From positions 116,630 to 180,629 of the forward strand of contig JBBHKE010000099.1 in assembly GCA_037447655.1 (NCBI GenBank): a stretch of 64,000 bases of DNA, written 5' to 3'. How positions within the stretch are numbered: position 1 is the first letter of the stretch; the number at the start of each line of letters is the position of its first letter. The notes below the pieces were generated by a model. The model did not search any database, was not told the origin of the DNA, and was given only the letters and a program-made list of their open reading frames with translations. This stretch comes from Zygnema cylindricum (taxonomy: Eukaryota; Streptophyta; Zygnematophyceae; Zygnematales; Zygnemataceae). The translations under genes were made by a program, and so were the position numbers. This document shows positions 1 through 10,704 of the stretch, in pieces.

Positions 1-444
1 TTTTAGGGTTTTTTCAATTTTGTTATGGCTTCACTTCATGTTAAGCTTTTCAATTTTTAGCTGCGCCCATCCTGCCTTTTTTTTAGTGTTTTTTAGGATT
101 TTCTTAGGGTTATTCCATATTTTAAGCTTAAAAAGAATTTGTTATTAGCACTGACAAAAATGTAACTTCTGCATACTTCTGCATATTTTGTTTCCTATTA
201 CTGTGAATATATACCATATAATCTATGTGAATTTTTATGCTTCTCTATGTTTCCGTTTATTTGTGGTTTTCATTTTATCTGGCTAGAGGAATTTATTCCA
301 CTTTTTTAAACGGGTTAACAGTTGCGGTCAGTTTGACTTTTATTTTATTTTTCCTTCTTTACCAGTTTGACTTTTTCCCAATTCAATTTTCTTTGGTATA
401 GATTTGGCTTAGTTTCCCCTCATTTAGTATGATTGGTAATCAAC
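1..444. other. AT-rich stretch, no gene seen
   Basis: No convincing coding sequence on either strand. It lies upstream of the family A fragment and may be intron of the protease-EGF-LysM gene or older repeat sequence. The last five bases (440-444, TCAAC) would be one target-site duplication of the family A insertion, but the partner is missing because the element is truncated on its other side. Confidence 0.5.
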
Positions 445-914
445 TATTGAATGTGATGCCATAAAAGGCTGAAAATATTAATATGTCGAAAATATCAAAA
501 AAAGCCAAAACAAGAAAAACACTAAGATAAATAAGACAAGGAAGAAAGTAACGACAAACAAGGAACAAGTGAGAGGTTTGTCGTTCAAGTGTCTTTGATT
601 TTTGATAAATTTTCACAATGACACAAGAGAGTCTTATAGTAAGACGAGGTAAGGAGTAGCCGCAAAAAGGCTCTAAAACGTACATCTAGCCTAGAGCGTA
701 ACTTAGGAAGGTACACCTAGTTATGGTAAAAGGAATCTAAGACTAAAGAGATTCCTACGCAAGAATCATCAATTCTAATAAAGGTATGTACATTCTACTA
801 AATAAAGTACAGAATGCTAAACCGAAGTACAAGACTTATAGCGTAGCAAATAGAACTCTAAAAATAGTGTAGGAAACAACAGGTAGTGTAGAATGCTTTA
901 ATTGTATTTCAACA
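445..914 (-). mobile_element. LTR of Ty1/copia family A (reverse orientation)
   Basis: 470 bp, homologous over its whole length to the LTRs at 27639-28108 and 29586-30055. On the minus strand it begins TGTTGAAATAC directly after a G-rich polypurine tract (C run at 915-921 on the plus strand) and ends ...TTCAATA. The last 18 nt contain the ATG that starts gag in the copy at 28091. It is the 3' LTR of the fragment at 915-1780. Confidence 0.85.
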
Positions 915-1780
915 CCCCCCCTCGATTAAAGCATGGTTAGTCACGAAGACCGGCATAGTAAATGTGATGATGAAAAAAAGGACGAGGGAGAGGTTTGGTG
1001 AGAAAATCGGCAAGTTGAGAGTCGGATGCACAATGAGAGAAGGAAACGGTACCATCAAAAATTTTATCACGCGTAAAATGAAATTGTATATCAATATGTT
1101 TGGTGAGTGTATGATGGATAGGATTTTTCATAAGAGCCAATGCCCTTTGAGAGTCACAAAAAATGGGGGTGGGAGATGATGGAGGAAAAGAGAGATCGGT
1201 AAGAAGGCGTCGGAACCAAATAGCCGATTTCGTGGCGGTAGTGTCGGCCATATATTCCGCCTCCATTGAGGAAAGAGCAAGATTGTTTTGTTTGCGGGAT
1301 GACTAAGAGACAAGACCACCACCTAGAGAAAAACATACATAAGCTAATGGATATGGAACGACGATCGTCGAGTTGATTTCCCCAATCCGCATTGCAGAAT
1401 CCAATAATCGAAGTGTCCGGAGAAAAAGAAAAGGAGGAGTACGAGTGAGGAGAAGTATGGGAAAAAGAGAGGTGAAGGTCTTTCGTCCCTTGGAGGTATC
1501 GAAAGACACGCTTGGCGGCTTGGAGATGAGTTTGAGTGGCACAATGCGAAAATTGAGACAAAAGACAAACAACAATACATATATCCGGCCGTGTACCAAG
1601 CATAGCATACATTACTTTTCCAATAATCGACCGATAGAGTGAGTTTATATCTCCTTGGGCATTCCCATCGGAGGACTCTTTTGTGAGAGTGGTATTCGGA
1701 TCAAGAGGGTAAGGCGCCGAATTGCAATCAGACATTGCAAAATGCTCAAGAAGATCAAGAATGTAGTGCTCTTGACTCAG
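915..1780 (-). pseudogene. copia family A pol fragment (end of RT, RNase H)
   Basis: Reading leftwards, minus-strand translations give the end of a copia reverse transcriptase ([13 protein letters not shown], then GKVMYAMLGTRPDI) followed by RNase H (ALSSMEAEYMADTTA, TKHIDI.FHFTRDK, LADFLTKPLPRPFF), close to the copy at 26926-27616. The frame is broken: pieces lie in at least two frames, and the tryptophan of the SW.S motif before RNase H has become a TAG stop. Everything upstream in pol (integrase, protease, gag) is missing. The truncation point coincides with the 3' splice site of the protease exon that starts at 1781. Dead 5'-truncated copy. Confidence 0.85.
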
Positions 1781-1979
1781 TGTTTCTCATGCGGTGTAGA
1801 CCATAATGTGGTTGTTGTTGGTTACGACATCTTATCTATACCTCCGTTTTGGCTCGTTCGCAACTCATGGGGAACCAGTTGGGGAGAAAATGGCTATATG
1901 CGAATCAAAATTACTGGAGGAGTTGGAATCTGTGGGATAAATAGCCTCCCGGCTCTTATACCAATAATGCAATCGCCTT
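1781..1979 (+). CDS. Papain-like (C1A) cysteine protease, C-terminal exon
   Basis: The exon encodes the second half of a papain-fold catalytic domain. The catalytic His sits in [12 protein letters not shown] (codon 1802-1804), the catalytic Asn in [17 protein letters not shown], and the domain closes with [14 protein letters not shown], the usual C1A ending. It begins right after a CAG at 1778-1780 and ends at a good donor (GTAAGT at 1980), leaving phase 1. The exons with the catalytic Cys and N-terminal half are not in the window. In phase, the message continues into EGF-like and LysM exons at 2498, 2801, 3315, 3738 and 10570, so this looks like one secreted modular protease. I infer cell-wall or glycan-associated proteolysis. 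Family certain; gene integrity doubtful because a downstream exon has a stop. Confidence 0.85.
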
Positions 1980-2497
1980 GTAAGTTTTCACCTTTGCACT
2001 TTTGGTCTTAAAAATCCTCGACCACCGAAATATTTTCCTCTAGGTTTTTTTTTTAGCATTTGTAACAAGGCTACTACACCAACGACCTGGTATGACAAAA
2101 TTTTATCTGAATTTTAATCGTAGCATTGAAGATTGACTTATTATTGAAAGACTTAACCATGCTTTTACTGAGTTTTTCAGACACTGTATTCCACATTTTT
2201 GTTTTATATTCAAAGAACAAGCACTTAGTATAAAACTTCTACAGTTTCTGCGACATTTCCGACAGCCAAGTGCAAGTATAAAAACCATACAGCCTACAAT
2301 ACTGAACTTAGCTTCGGCTAGAAAATCATCTTTTGATTACCCATTGAGTTTCTATTAGCGCTGATATAAGTTCTCCTAGACTGGATGCCTACCAAAATAA
2401 CTCATCTTTTCCTAAGTCGGTATAGAAAAATTGCCCCTCAACAGCTACATAGACATATTTCATTCGGGAATACTCGGGAATGGTGTGTCTTTTCCAG
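1980..2497 (+). other. Intron of the protease-EGF-LysM gene
   Basis: Bounded by GTAAGT at 1980 and TTTTCCAG ending at 2497, phase 1. No other feature recognised inside. Confidence 0.55.
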
Positions 2498-2944
2498 TCA
2501 ATGACCCCTGCAACACCATCAATTTCGCCAGCAACAATCTAACGAACGATAACGCCCCTGGACGCTCCAACCCATGCGGTAATGGCAAATGCATTCGAAA
2601 CGGGACCACCAATCTTTGCAAATGTGACAATCCATTTGTGGCTGTTGACAATACCGATGGCTCGCAAACCTGTGCTCCAGGTACAAATTCAAGCAGCTCT
2701 ATTAGTGGCTTTGGACTGCATAATGCTGCTTTATGGTCCGTTGAGTGTGAATTTACTTATTTATGATCTGATACGCTTTATGGTCGAGGATGCATGGCAG
2801 CATCCCCATGTACCTTCAGTCCACGAAATCCTTGTGGTGTAGGAACCTGTTTGGACTCTTCATTTCCTCCGGGAACTTATGTATGCATATGTCCACCTGG
2901 CTATGTGGTGGACTCTTAAAGTGGCCCCCTCACTTTTGTATCAG
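2498..2944 (+). pseudogene. Two EGF-like exons of the modular protease gene, second with a stop
   Basis: Exon 2498-2680 encodes NDPCNTINFAS...NPCGNGKCIRNGTTNLCKCDNP...DGSQTCAP. Exon 2801-2944 encodes SPCTFSPRNPCGVGTC...GTYVCICPPGYVVD. Both have EGF-like cysteine spacing. Flanking splice sites (TTTCCAG/, /GTACAA, GGCAG/, /GTAAGG) all leave phase 1, matching the 1979 donor, so the exons are symmetrical 1-1 modules of the kind spread by exon shuffling. In the second exon an in-frame TAA (2917-2919) replaces the Asn or Asp expected by comparison with the first. Either the allele is a pseudogene, a different splice form is used, or the base is an error. EGF modules after a papain domain probably mediate extracellular binding. 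Confidence 0.7.
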
Positions 2945-3314
2945 GTAAGGATCTAGGGGATGTCTACAATCGATACGGACATTGACTTACAATTGTATTT
3001 AGGGTCCATGAAGTTGCTGAACTAGATTCTGTCTTATCAACCTTAGTAGAGAGTCGTGGTTTTTACATCACTAACCACCATCGGCAAGGTCAAATCTACT
3101 CATGCCGTGAGTCTAATTTATTTTGTTTCATTTTTTTTATGGGTGTTTTTTTTTTTTTTGTTTTTTTATATGCCACCTACAAATGAGTTAGGAGGAAAGA
3201 CACCCATTGTGGTAGGTCAGTGCCTATATCAATGTGGATATAAAAAAATGACAAAAAAACATATATTTTCGAACATGATCCGTGATAATAATAGTGGGAC
3301 TGCCCGGTGGCCAG

Positions 3315-3827
3315 ATGGGACCAATCCCGTGAAGTACTTTGTGGTACCAAATGGAGTTAATGTGACCTGCTATGACATTTATCTCATTTACAGCATCAAG
3401 AAAGAAGTATTTTTTTCACAAAATAAGGTGACATTTAGTGAATGAATTGTGTGTTGTGTTTGTCTGTTTCCTTAAACACCATGCAGATTCATGCTTTTAG
3501 ATTTCTATTCCTTAATGAAGTTTTACTGTTACTGACTACACAAAGCTATACTCGGTACTATTACATTTTTATTGGCCGCGCATCTTGGATAAGGGCATCT
3601 GTAGTTATTTTTGCACTTGTCAGTTCAATAAGATATTTAATAAGACCAGTTAAAATAGTGTCCAGAAGGTATTTTCTTTTGTTTTCATTTTCAGATTACC
3701 TCCTAATTTAACGCCCGTATGTTCAATTTTGTGGCAGGGTATCAACTGCTCCATTCCATTATCGCCCAACACAACTATTAATGTGACTACCTCCAAAAAC
3801 TGTTTTCTCCTATATGCCATCAACGAG
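3315..3827 (+). CDS. LysM exons (first LysM and start of second) of the modular protease gene
   Basis: Exon 3315-3406 (acceptor GGCCAG, phase 1 in, phase 0 out) reads KYFVVPNGVNVTCYDIYLIY, a LysM start. Exon 3738-3827 (acceptor GTGGCAG, donor GTTAGA, phase 0) reads GINCSIPLSPNTTINVTTS, the LysM end, then NCFLLYAINE, the start of a second LysM completed by the exon at 10570. About ten residues usual between the two halves of the first LysM are not found, so a short exon may be missed or lost between 3407 and 3737. LysM modules bind N-acetylglucosamine polymers such as chitin or peptidoglycan; known for the family, inferred here. Confidence 0.65.
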
Positions 3828-4155
3828 GTTAGAACATGCTTTGGCCTCCATACCGCAATGAAGTGAATGGCAAATAATTGTGAAAAACTATCTTACATGA
3901 TTGAATCATAGAGGATTTGATATTGGAGTAAGAGATTATTTAAAGAGGATAGAGAAGAGTTTATCTTTGAAGAGAGAAGAAGAGGAGAGAAAAGTTGATG
4001 TAAGAGGATTCGGCCAGAAACACTTAAATATATTTTTGGTCGATTATCCTCTTGCTGTTTATGAGCTTCCACTGTGTAATGTTTTATGTTTTTGAGCATT
4101 TAATTTGAGTGGGTATTTATTTTAAAGATCCAATAATTGGTATAGGAGCAGGTTA

Positions 4156-6781
4156 TGCTTCAGTTTATGAGAGACGTGTAAGCAATGGGAAGGAAGAGTG
4201 CATTCAGTTTTGAGGTGCTCAGTTTGAAGCTTCCCTTCCGTCGGACCCTTCAAGTTCGGGAAAATTTGCAATTCGGATGTTTGGCTACAAAATTCAGTGG
4301 ATGAGTTGATGAAATTTATGAAGAAGAAAAAGAGGAGATATCGGATTTTTGTTCCGGTTTGAAAGAAGATAATATTAGAGATGAAGTGGAGAAAGAGAGA
4401 GGTTGGTGTATGGGAAAAAGAAGAGGATTAATATTTCCCCCGTGGCGGCTTCGACGTTCGTTCGGAGAAACCGTTCAGTTTTTTATTTGAGTTTTATTTG
4501 AGGAAGAATCTCGGATGTATGGAGTCCCGAGTAATTTGGAAGATCAATTTCCGAAAGTGTTCATCAAATTGATGTGATGTATTGATGCCCTATTGCAATT
4601 TAAATCAAAAGGAGAAAAGAGAAGAATCATCTAACGGATGTTTCGGATCCTTGTTTTATTTTGATGGAGATAGAGATGAGAGTGGAGGAGACGAGTATGT
4701 GAAGAAAGAGAAGGGGAAATTGTCACGTATACTTTCATGGAGGAGAGGTGACATTTTTGGAGTTTGAGGAAATATTATTCCTCAATGTTACTTGATTCAT
4801 TTTTGGAGGAAATGGGTCGTGTAAGAGGTGACCAAGCGATTGCGGTATTGACCGCGACCGTGTTGATGATTTTGAATTTGGAAATTATGTCAATTATGGG
4901 AATGATACCGACGACGGACTATTATTTTCGATTTGTATTTATTTGATGAAAGAGGAGAAAGAAAAGGGGAAAGTGTTACTTTGAAATTTTGAGGTGTATT
5001 GGTGACATTTACGGAGTTCGGGGATATATTATTCCTCAATGTTACTTCAATTATTTCGGTGGAGGAAGAGGTCGTGCAAGAGGAGACCAAGGCGATCGCG
5101 GTGTAGGCCGCCGCCTTGATAGGTGGTTATGAATTTGGAATTTATTTTTATGGAAATGATTGATTCGGTGAGTGGAGAAAAAGATCGGATGGAAATTTTG
5201 ATCTTAATGAGGAGAGTAAAATTTATGATTTCTTGTCCATTGCGGATTCCGAATTAGAGGAGAAACCGTATGTCCATTTTCGGTTTGAATAAATGAAGGA
5301 AAATGTTGACATTAAGAAAGACATTGAATTTGAAACGATGATTGGAGTGATTGAATTTTTAATTCCCGAGTGATTTTGAATTGCTCGAAATTTAAAGGGT
5401 TTTTAATTGAGTTTACAATTAAGCTTCAACGTTGTGGAATTGGAGGAAGAAAAAGAAAAATGTTTGAATGAGTTTTTGTATTATGAGGGGGAAGAAGCCA
5501 AATAAGTTTTCTTATTTTCGGCAAGGAGAAATGGTTTCAAACTCACGTCATTCTATTTCGGACGTGAGAGAAATCAACTATATTTATTGACTATTGTGTG
5601 CGAGAATTCTGCTTGGAGCCCACATTCGTATTTCGAATTAAGAGGATTCGGAAAGTGAGAAACGATAATGGAGGAGGCAAAAGTGGAGAGAATTGAAAAT
5701 AATGAGAGTGAATTGAAGTTAAATTTTCGTGTATGCGTGCAATTTTTTTGTACGCACACATATTGAGTGACGCGGCTATTTGTACGGTCACCAATTTAAG
5801 AGGAGTTCTAATTAATTTTGATTGTGTTGGTTGAAAGTCCGAGAGTGGGTTATATAGAGCCTTCTAAAATAGAGTGGAGGTCAGCAAAATCGCTTAAACG
5901 ATTTGTTACACGCGCGAGAATCTTGATTTATATTTACACAATCTAATTTCGCGCATATATGAGAGGAGGAGAGTTGTTTCGAAATTCGAACAGAAAGTAG
6001 ATTATGTGTCGGTTGCAAGTCCGAGAAGGGGTCATATGAAAGCCTCTAAAATAGAGTTGCGGTTAACGGCTATGTGGGTTGGTAAAGGTGCCGTGGAGAT
6101 TTAGATTTTTTCACAATCTGATTATGGCGTACTGGTGAAAGGACGTGAGTATGTACTTTCGAGTTAGAAGATTACTGGATATTTTGGCGATCTTTATTTT
6201 TGTGTCGTCTGCGTATATCGTCAGGTGGCGTAAAGCCGTTATGGTACAATACCCGTACCATGTGACTTCATTTTTTTTTGTCCACGAAAAACTATTTATT
6301 TTTGGAGTTACATTTGACGAAAGAGAAGTCGTTCCGTACAGACAGGCGATTGGACGCTTGGTGTACTTTGGAGAAGGAGCGATGATGCCGGATATTCAAA
6401 CGGTTGTTTTGGTCGTCGTCATATATTGGCGGGCAGGAGTTATTCCATGACAGTCAAGCGAATCTTTCGATACACTTTTTGTTACGATTGATTTGGGACA
6501 CGTCTTGTGATTGGTGAAGATTCATTTGATGGCGTTGATTGGAGCGGCAGTTTTCTACCTTGGTTTCAAAAATTCAACGGCCTGTTACTTATTAATTTGG
6601 AGCCGCAGTCGATTATTGTTTTGACAATGTTCAAACAAATGAGGATGTGCCACGTGGAAATTTTGTGTATGATTACGCAATCATTTATGATACTTTTTTG
6701 AGGAGTAAGCGACAACGAATTGAATTTCGTTATGCTTGTGAAATCTTGGACTTTTGCGTCAATCGGCAGATTGACCAGTGT
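4156..6781 (+). pseudogene. Decayed gag-pol body of copia family C
   Basis: Coding remnants are faint. Near 6311-6400 the plus strand reads VPYRQAIGRLVYF, the copia RT/RNase H boundary motif (VPYR.AIG.L.Y). Near 6530 VDWSGS resembles the ADWAGS motif of RNase H, and near 6718 RIEFRYACEI resembles the HI..RYHFVRE motif. The 5' part (about 4680-4905 and 4937-5155) is an imperfect tandem duplication of ~256 bp, including GTCGTG(T/C)AAGAGG in both copies, probably gag. A second direct repeat (about 5825-5890 and 6006-6070) shares AAGTCCGAGA and CTCTAAAATAGAG. Strong C-to-T-like erosion suggests long-standing methylation decay; that is inference. Confidence 0.5.
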
Positions 6782-8431
6782 CAGAGGTCGCAAAAGTCAA
6801 AAAAATTCATACCCGAAACCGACCGTTTTTTTTTTTTCAAAATCTGAGTAACCGACGCTTGACCGAGTTTTGTCACGCTCCAAAATTGTTAACCGTTAGC
6901 CGACCGTCGTTTACGAAAAAAAAAAATAACCGAATCTTGATTTTTCGCGACTAACCGTGCCAGCCCGTAACCGAAAAAGTACAAAACTAATCAATGTACG
7001 ACGCAATAAGCCAATAATTACAATTTGTCGCGTTCCCTAAGATTTGCGAAATGAATAGTGTTATTACTGTGTTAGATTTGCGACGCTTTGTCGCGTTGCC
7101 TAAGATTTGCGAAATGAATTCTGTACTACCGTGTCAAATTTGCGACGCTTTGTCGCGTTACCTAAGATTTTCGAAATGAATAGTATACTACCGTGTCAGA
7201 TTTGCGACGCTTCGTCGCGTTCCCTTTGATTTGCGAAATAAATAGCTTACTACAGTACCGTGTCAGATTTGCGACGCTAACCATGATGTCACGTACTTCC
7301 ACGATGCCAAAGAGTACAAAGTACATGAATGTTGGATTATCTTTTTGTAAGGGTGCGTCTCTGTGTGCTTAAGTAAGGGTTTTTTCTGTCGTTTTCCTGT
7401 AAAACTTAGAGCCGTACCGCGTAAGTTTCAACCGTACAATAAAATATAAGAAAAGAGAAGTACATTTTGCGTCATCATCGAATTTAAAATGTACTACATC
7501 TTGTCGTCTTGTGTTCTTCGACCCACTTCGACGACAAAAAAAGTCATCTTCAACCTTATCTTTAAAATACAGGGCCGATGTGTTTTAAAATTAGGGATTT
7601 TCTATAAACAAATAGGAACACGTATTCGCACGTGTAATGTTTTGTTCAGAAAGTTCAAACGATTTCAAGCGACGTGGAAGTGTACACGATTCGCGATGTT
7701 TTGTCCGTTTTTGTTTAATACGACAAAGAGAAGTACATAGTTTGTTTTGTTTTGTCCGTTTCCATCCGGTAAGTATTTTTTTTTGCAGGGGTCTCAAGGT
7801 TCCGATGCCATTTCACGTCGAGCCGACAATAGACGAAAAGTCAAAACGCATCTTCTTCAACCGTGAAACGGCACAGGCTAGAGGGCGGTAGGTCTACAAT
7901 GTCACGAAAAATCACGCGACGTCACAAGCAGCTACGAAAAATGACGTGGGTCATCACAGATTGTAGACGTTGATAGCCGTCACGGGCATTGTCGACGTAT
8001 ACAATCATCACGCCCTTAAGTGACAATTTCGTTTGGTACACATAGGGACACCCGAAATCCGGGTCCGCCGGATCTGCCCTAAAAAACAAAAAAAAATCTC
8101 TAAGTTTGAAGTACAAAGAGACGCACCCTAAGATTCGCGAAATGAATAGTGTTAGTACCGTGTCAGATTTGCGACGCTAATCATGATGCCACGTACTTCC
8201 ACGATTCCAAAAGTACAAAGAACAATAATGTTGGAAAAAAAAAGTACAAATTTTTCTTTTTTTTTGGTTTTTTGTTTGACCGACCATAACTAACAGTTTT
8301 TTTTTTCTTGGTGAGTCAACCGACCGTAACAGCCCGACCCCCAAAATTTGGCAACCGAATCCGTTCCGGATCCGGCGCGGGCAGTCAGTTAACGGTCGGT
8401 CACGGTTTCGGTTGACCGTTTGCTACCTCTG
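6782..8431. mobile_element. Non-autonomous hAT-type transposon, family E
   Basis: 1,650 bp bounded by terminal inverted repeats CAGAGGTCGCAAA / TTTGCTACCTCTG and by an 8-bp target duplication ACCAGTGT (6774-6781) / ACCGGTGT (8432-8439), the signature of hAT elements. It interrupts the decayed RNase H of copia C. No transposase is visible. Its left ~200 bp match 36668-36876 and its right ~330 bp match 41091-41371, the ends of the larger family E copy that does hold transposase remnants. It contains a minisatellite at 7026-7279. Confidence 0.8.
7026..7279 (+). repeat. Minisatellite, four ~62-bp units
   Basis: Four tandem units each starting TGTCGCGTT or CGTCGCGTT and ending GATTTGCGACGCT, with CTAAGATTTGCGAAATGAAT in the middle. 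Single units recur at about 8128-8178 and 41091-41140, always before CACGTACTTCCACGAT, so this is a subterminal repeat of hAT family E. Confidence 0.85.
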
Positions 8432-8840
8432 ACCGGTGTTGCGTTTGGTCCATTGATGTTTATTTTGGAGGATTTTGAAGTTCGACGATTCACACAATAA
8501 AGAGGGGGATTGTTACGTTATTGTGCGAATCGTCAAAGAGGACTAAATTGCATGGAGTTTTGAATTGAGGAGTTTTGGCTATTTTGCCAATGAGAGGGGG
8601 ATTGTTAGATTCATTGTTGAATCGCGCGGAGTGACGCTTCAATGAACCGCAATGTATTTCGCATTCGCGTACGAAGCGCTCAACTTCGATTCGCGTCTAT
8701 GTAATTGTATGGAGATATTTCGTGCGATTACTTCGCACGGGTGTACTTGTGATGATTTGAGTTGGACGTCACTTTCATATAACGTTGGCGATCGAAGCGT
8801 TCAACTTCGATTCAAAAGTACAAATTTGGAGTATTATTGG

Positions 8841-9626
8841 TAATGTTGTGTATCGGTAAAAAACTTATCGCGGTAACACCGATACCGATAGTTATCGGTT
8901 ATCGAACGGTCAGAGGTCCCGATATATCGGTCTGGGACCAACAAATTCCATATCGGCAATAACTTTTTAAAAATAAAATATGCATACAATAGTACTGTAT
9001 AACATACTGTATTATATTATTTTCATTATATAGCGTGGAATGCCACGTATAAGAATCTGTTCCGCGTATCTATTTAACTAAAAAATTTTACGGACAGCGC
9101 TGCACATAAACGTAGACAATATATGTTAATACTTTATTGTTATAAATGTATACTATCGAAATGAAAAAAATAAAATACATAGTAAAATTTCTGAATCAAA
9201 CTTTTTCCAAAAAAAGATGAACAGACTGAAAGAAGCAGACGAACACACCTGTCAGACTGCCGCCATTTCCAGACGCCATATTTTGAAAATTCTGGCAGCA
9301 GGAATTTTGAAAACCCCCTTAAATTAGGAGTTATGATGGAAAAATAGCCATTTTTTACCGGAATCAGGAGTAAGGGGGTCCGCTGCGCGTCCGGGAAATA
9401 TGACGTACAGTTGCGTGTATAGGCCGTACATTTATCTGTACGTTCCGTACAGTTATCGCCGATAGTTATCGTTATCGGCATTATCGCCGATAAGTACCCG
9501 ATATTATCGGCTACTTATCGGCGATAAAACCGATGTCGATATATTGTGCCAATATATCGATTATCGGGAACCCGAAAAAAGGTCCATATCGGTTATCGGT
9601 AAATCCTTACCGATACACAACACTAA
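8841..9626. mobile_element. hAT-type MITE with TATCGG-rich ends
   Basis: 786 bp. The left end TAATGTTGTGTATCGGTAA and the right end (reverse complement TAGTGTTGTGTATCGGTAA) differ at one base in 19. The flanks carry a perfect 8-bp target duplication ATTATTGG (8833-8840 and 9627-9634). Several hundred bases at each end are crowded with ATCGG/CCGAT words that would fold back. No transposase. It sits in the 3' LTR of copia C. Confidence 0.85.
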
Positions 9627-10569
9627 TTATTGGAGTACGTTTGGAGTATGGTACTTTCGGAGTATTGATGTTTGGCGCCAAAACGAACGACTTCGTTTCG
9701 CGTCAACATTTGATGAGTCAGCGAACGAAATGTACGATTAAGTTTCGCGTCACTTTTGTTTTTACGTGCAGGTGAGTTATATCGTGTGCAGGTGCTCATT
9801 TCGTGCGCACGCACGAAACTTCTTTTTTTGAGTTTGGCGTTTCGAAGAAGAAGGCGTGTACGCTTTCCTTCGTGGAAGCTTTTTTTCAGCGTTTTCTGGA
9901 AGGAGACATTTTTCGGAAAGAGACTGGTGGTTACCGCCTTGCTAGTTTGCTTGCTTTGTAAGCAAGTTAGAGAGGCTATATAGGCAGCATAGTTCAACTG
10001 CAGAGTTATCCTTATATTAGCTTTGGATCAACTGAAGAGAAAAGATGTAGATCCTTTGTGATCGAACAAGAGAGAGGGGAGGATCCTTTGTGATCGATTA
10101 AGAGAGAGAGAAAGACCCTGTGTGGCCAATTAAGAGAGGCATATCCTTTGTGGTCAATTAAGAGTTGTTGAGGATCATAGTGATCCATTTGGAGAAAGAG
10201 GTTGTGATCATTATTGAGTGATCTTTTAAGAGCGAAGAGTTTATCTTTGAAGAGAGAAGAGAGGAGAAAGTTGATGTAAGAGATTAGGCTAGAAACACTT
10301 AAATATATTTTTGGTCGATTATCCTCTACTGTTTATGAGCTTCCGCTGTGTAATGTTTTATGTTTTTGAGCATTTAATTTGAGTGGGTATTTATTTTAAG
10401 ATTCAACAGTTTTTTGATTACACTACTCTACGGTTGAACTTGAACTTGCTGGTCTTTAGGTAATCCTATTTTCTTCACGTGATGTTGATTATTTTATTAG
10501 GCTAAGCCTTTTCTTGCATGACTTGAAATGTATAAAGGCTGGCTGGCTTATTTTCTTGCGTCATTCTAG

Positions 10570-10704
10570 GGTGACACTTGCGCCAGTATTTCGAGTCTGT
10601 TTGAGATTAAAAATCTTGGGGGACCAGGCTCTCCTAACCCTGACTTAGACTGCTTACATCTTCGACCTTTTCAACAGGTGGATATTCCTATTACAAATAT
10701 TCAA
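10570..10704 (+). CDS. LysM exon completing the second LysM module
   Basis: After the acceptor TCATTCTAG the phase-0 frame reads GDTCASISSLFEIKNL, then NPDLDCLHLRPFQQVDIPI: the conserved GDTC, the helix, the NP.L.C turn and the closing hydrophobic strand of LysM. Joined to the 3738-3827 exon (NCFLLYAINE) it forms a complete LysM. The exon end is uncertain: donors at 10680 (CAG/GTGGAT) and 10704 (CAA/GTACCT) are both possible, and the frame stays open until a TAA near 10818. The intron before it (3828-10569) is filled by a copia element. No further LysM repeat or gene end recognised downstream. Confidence 0.7.

Larger units (their letters stand above)
3897..10408 (+). mobile_element. Old Ty1/copia element, family C, in an intron
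   Basis: The homologous ends at 3897-4135 and 10220-10408 share a stretch with AAACACTTAAATATA and GTAATGTTTTATGT and end GATCCAATA / GATTCAACA, so they are LTRs. The 5' LTR keeps only its last ~240 bp. A primer-binding site related to the initiator tRNA-Met 3' end (TGGTATAGGAGCAGG) follows at 4138. The 3' LTR starts at 8603 (TGTTAGATTC) or 8511 (TGTTACGTTA); both follow an AGAGGGGGAT polypurine tract, as if the junction had been duplicated. Two hAT-like elements (6782-8431 and 8841-9626) are nested inside. The body is AT-shifted and full of stops. Confidence 0.75.

Noticed and set aside
7026-7279. CRISPR-like array of regularly spaced repeats
   Set aside because: The units are directly adjacent ~62-bp tandem copies without unique spacers, inside a transposon of a eukaryotic genome.
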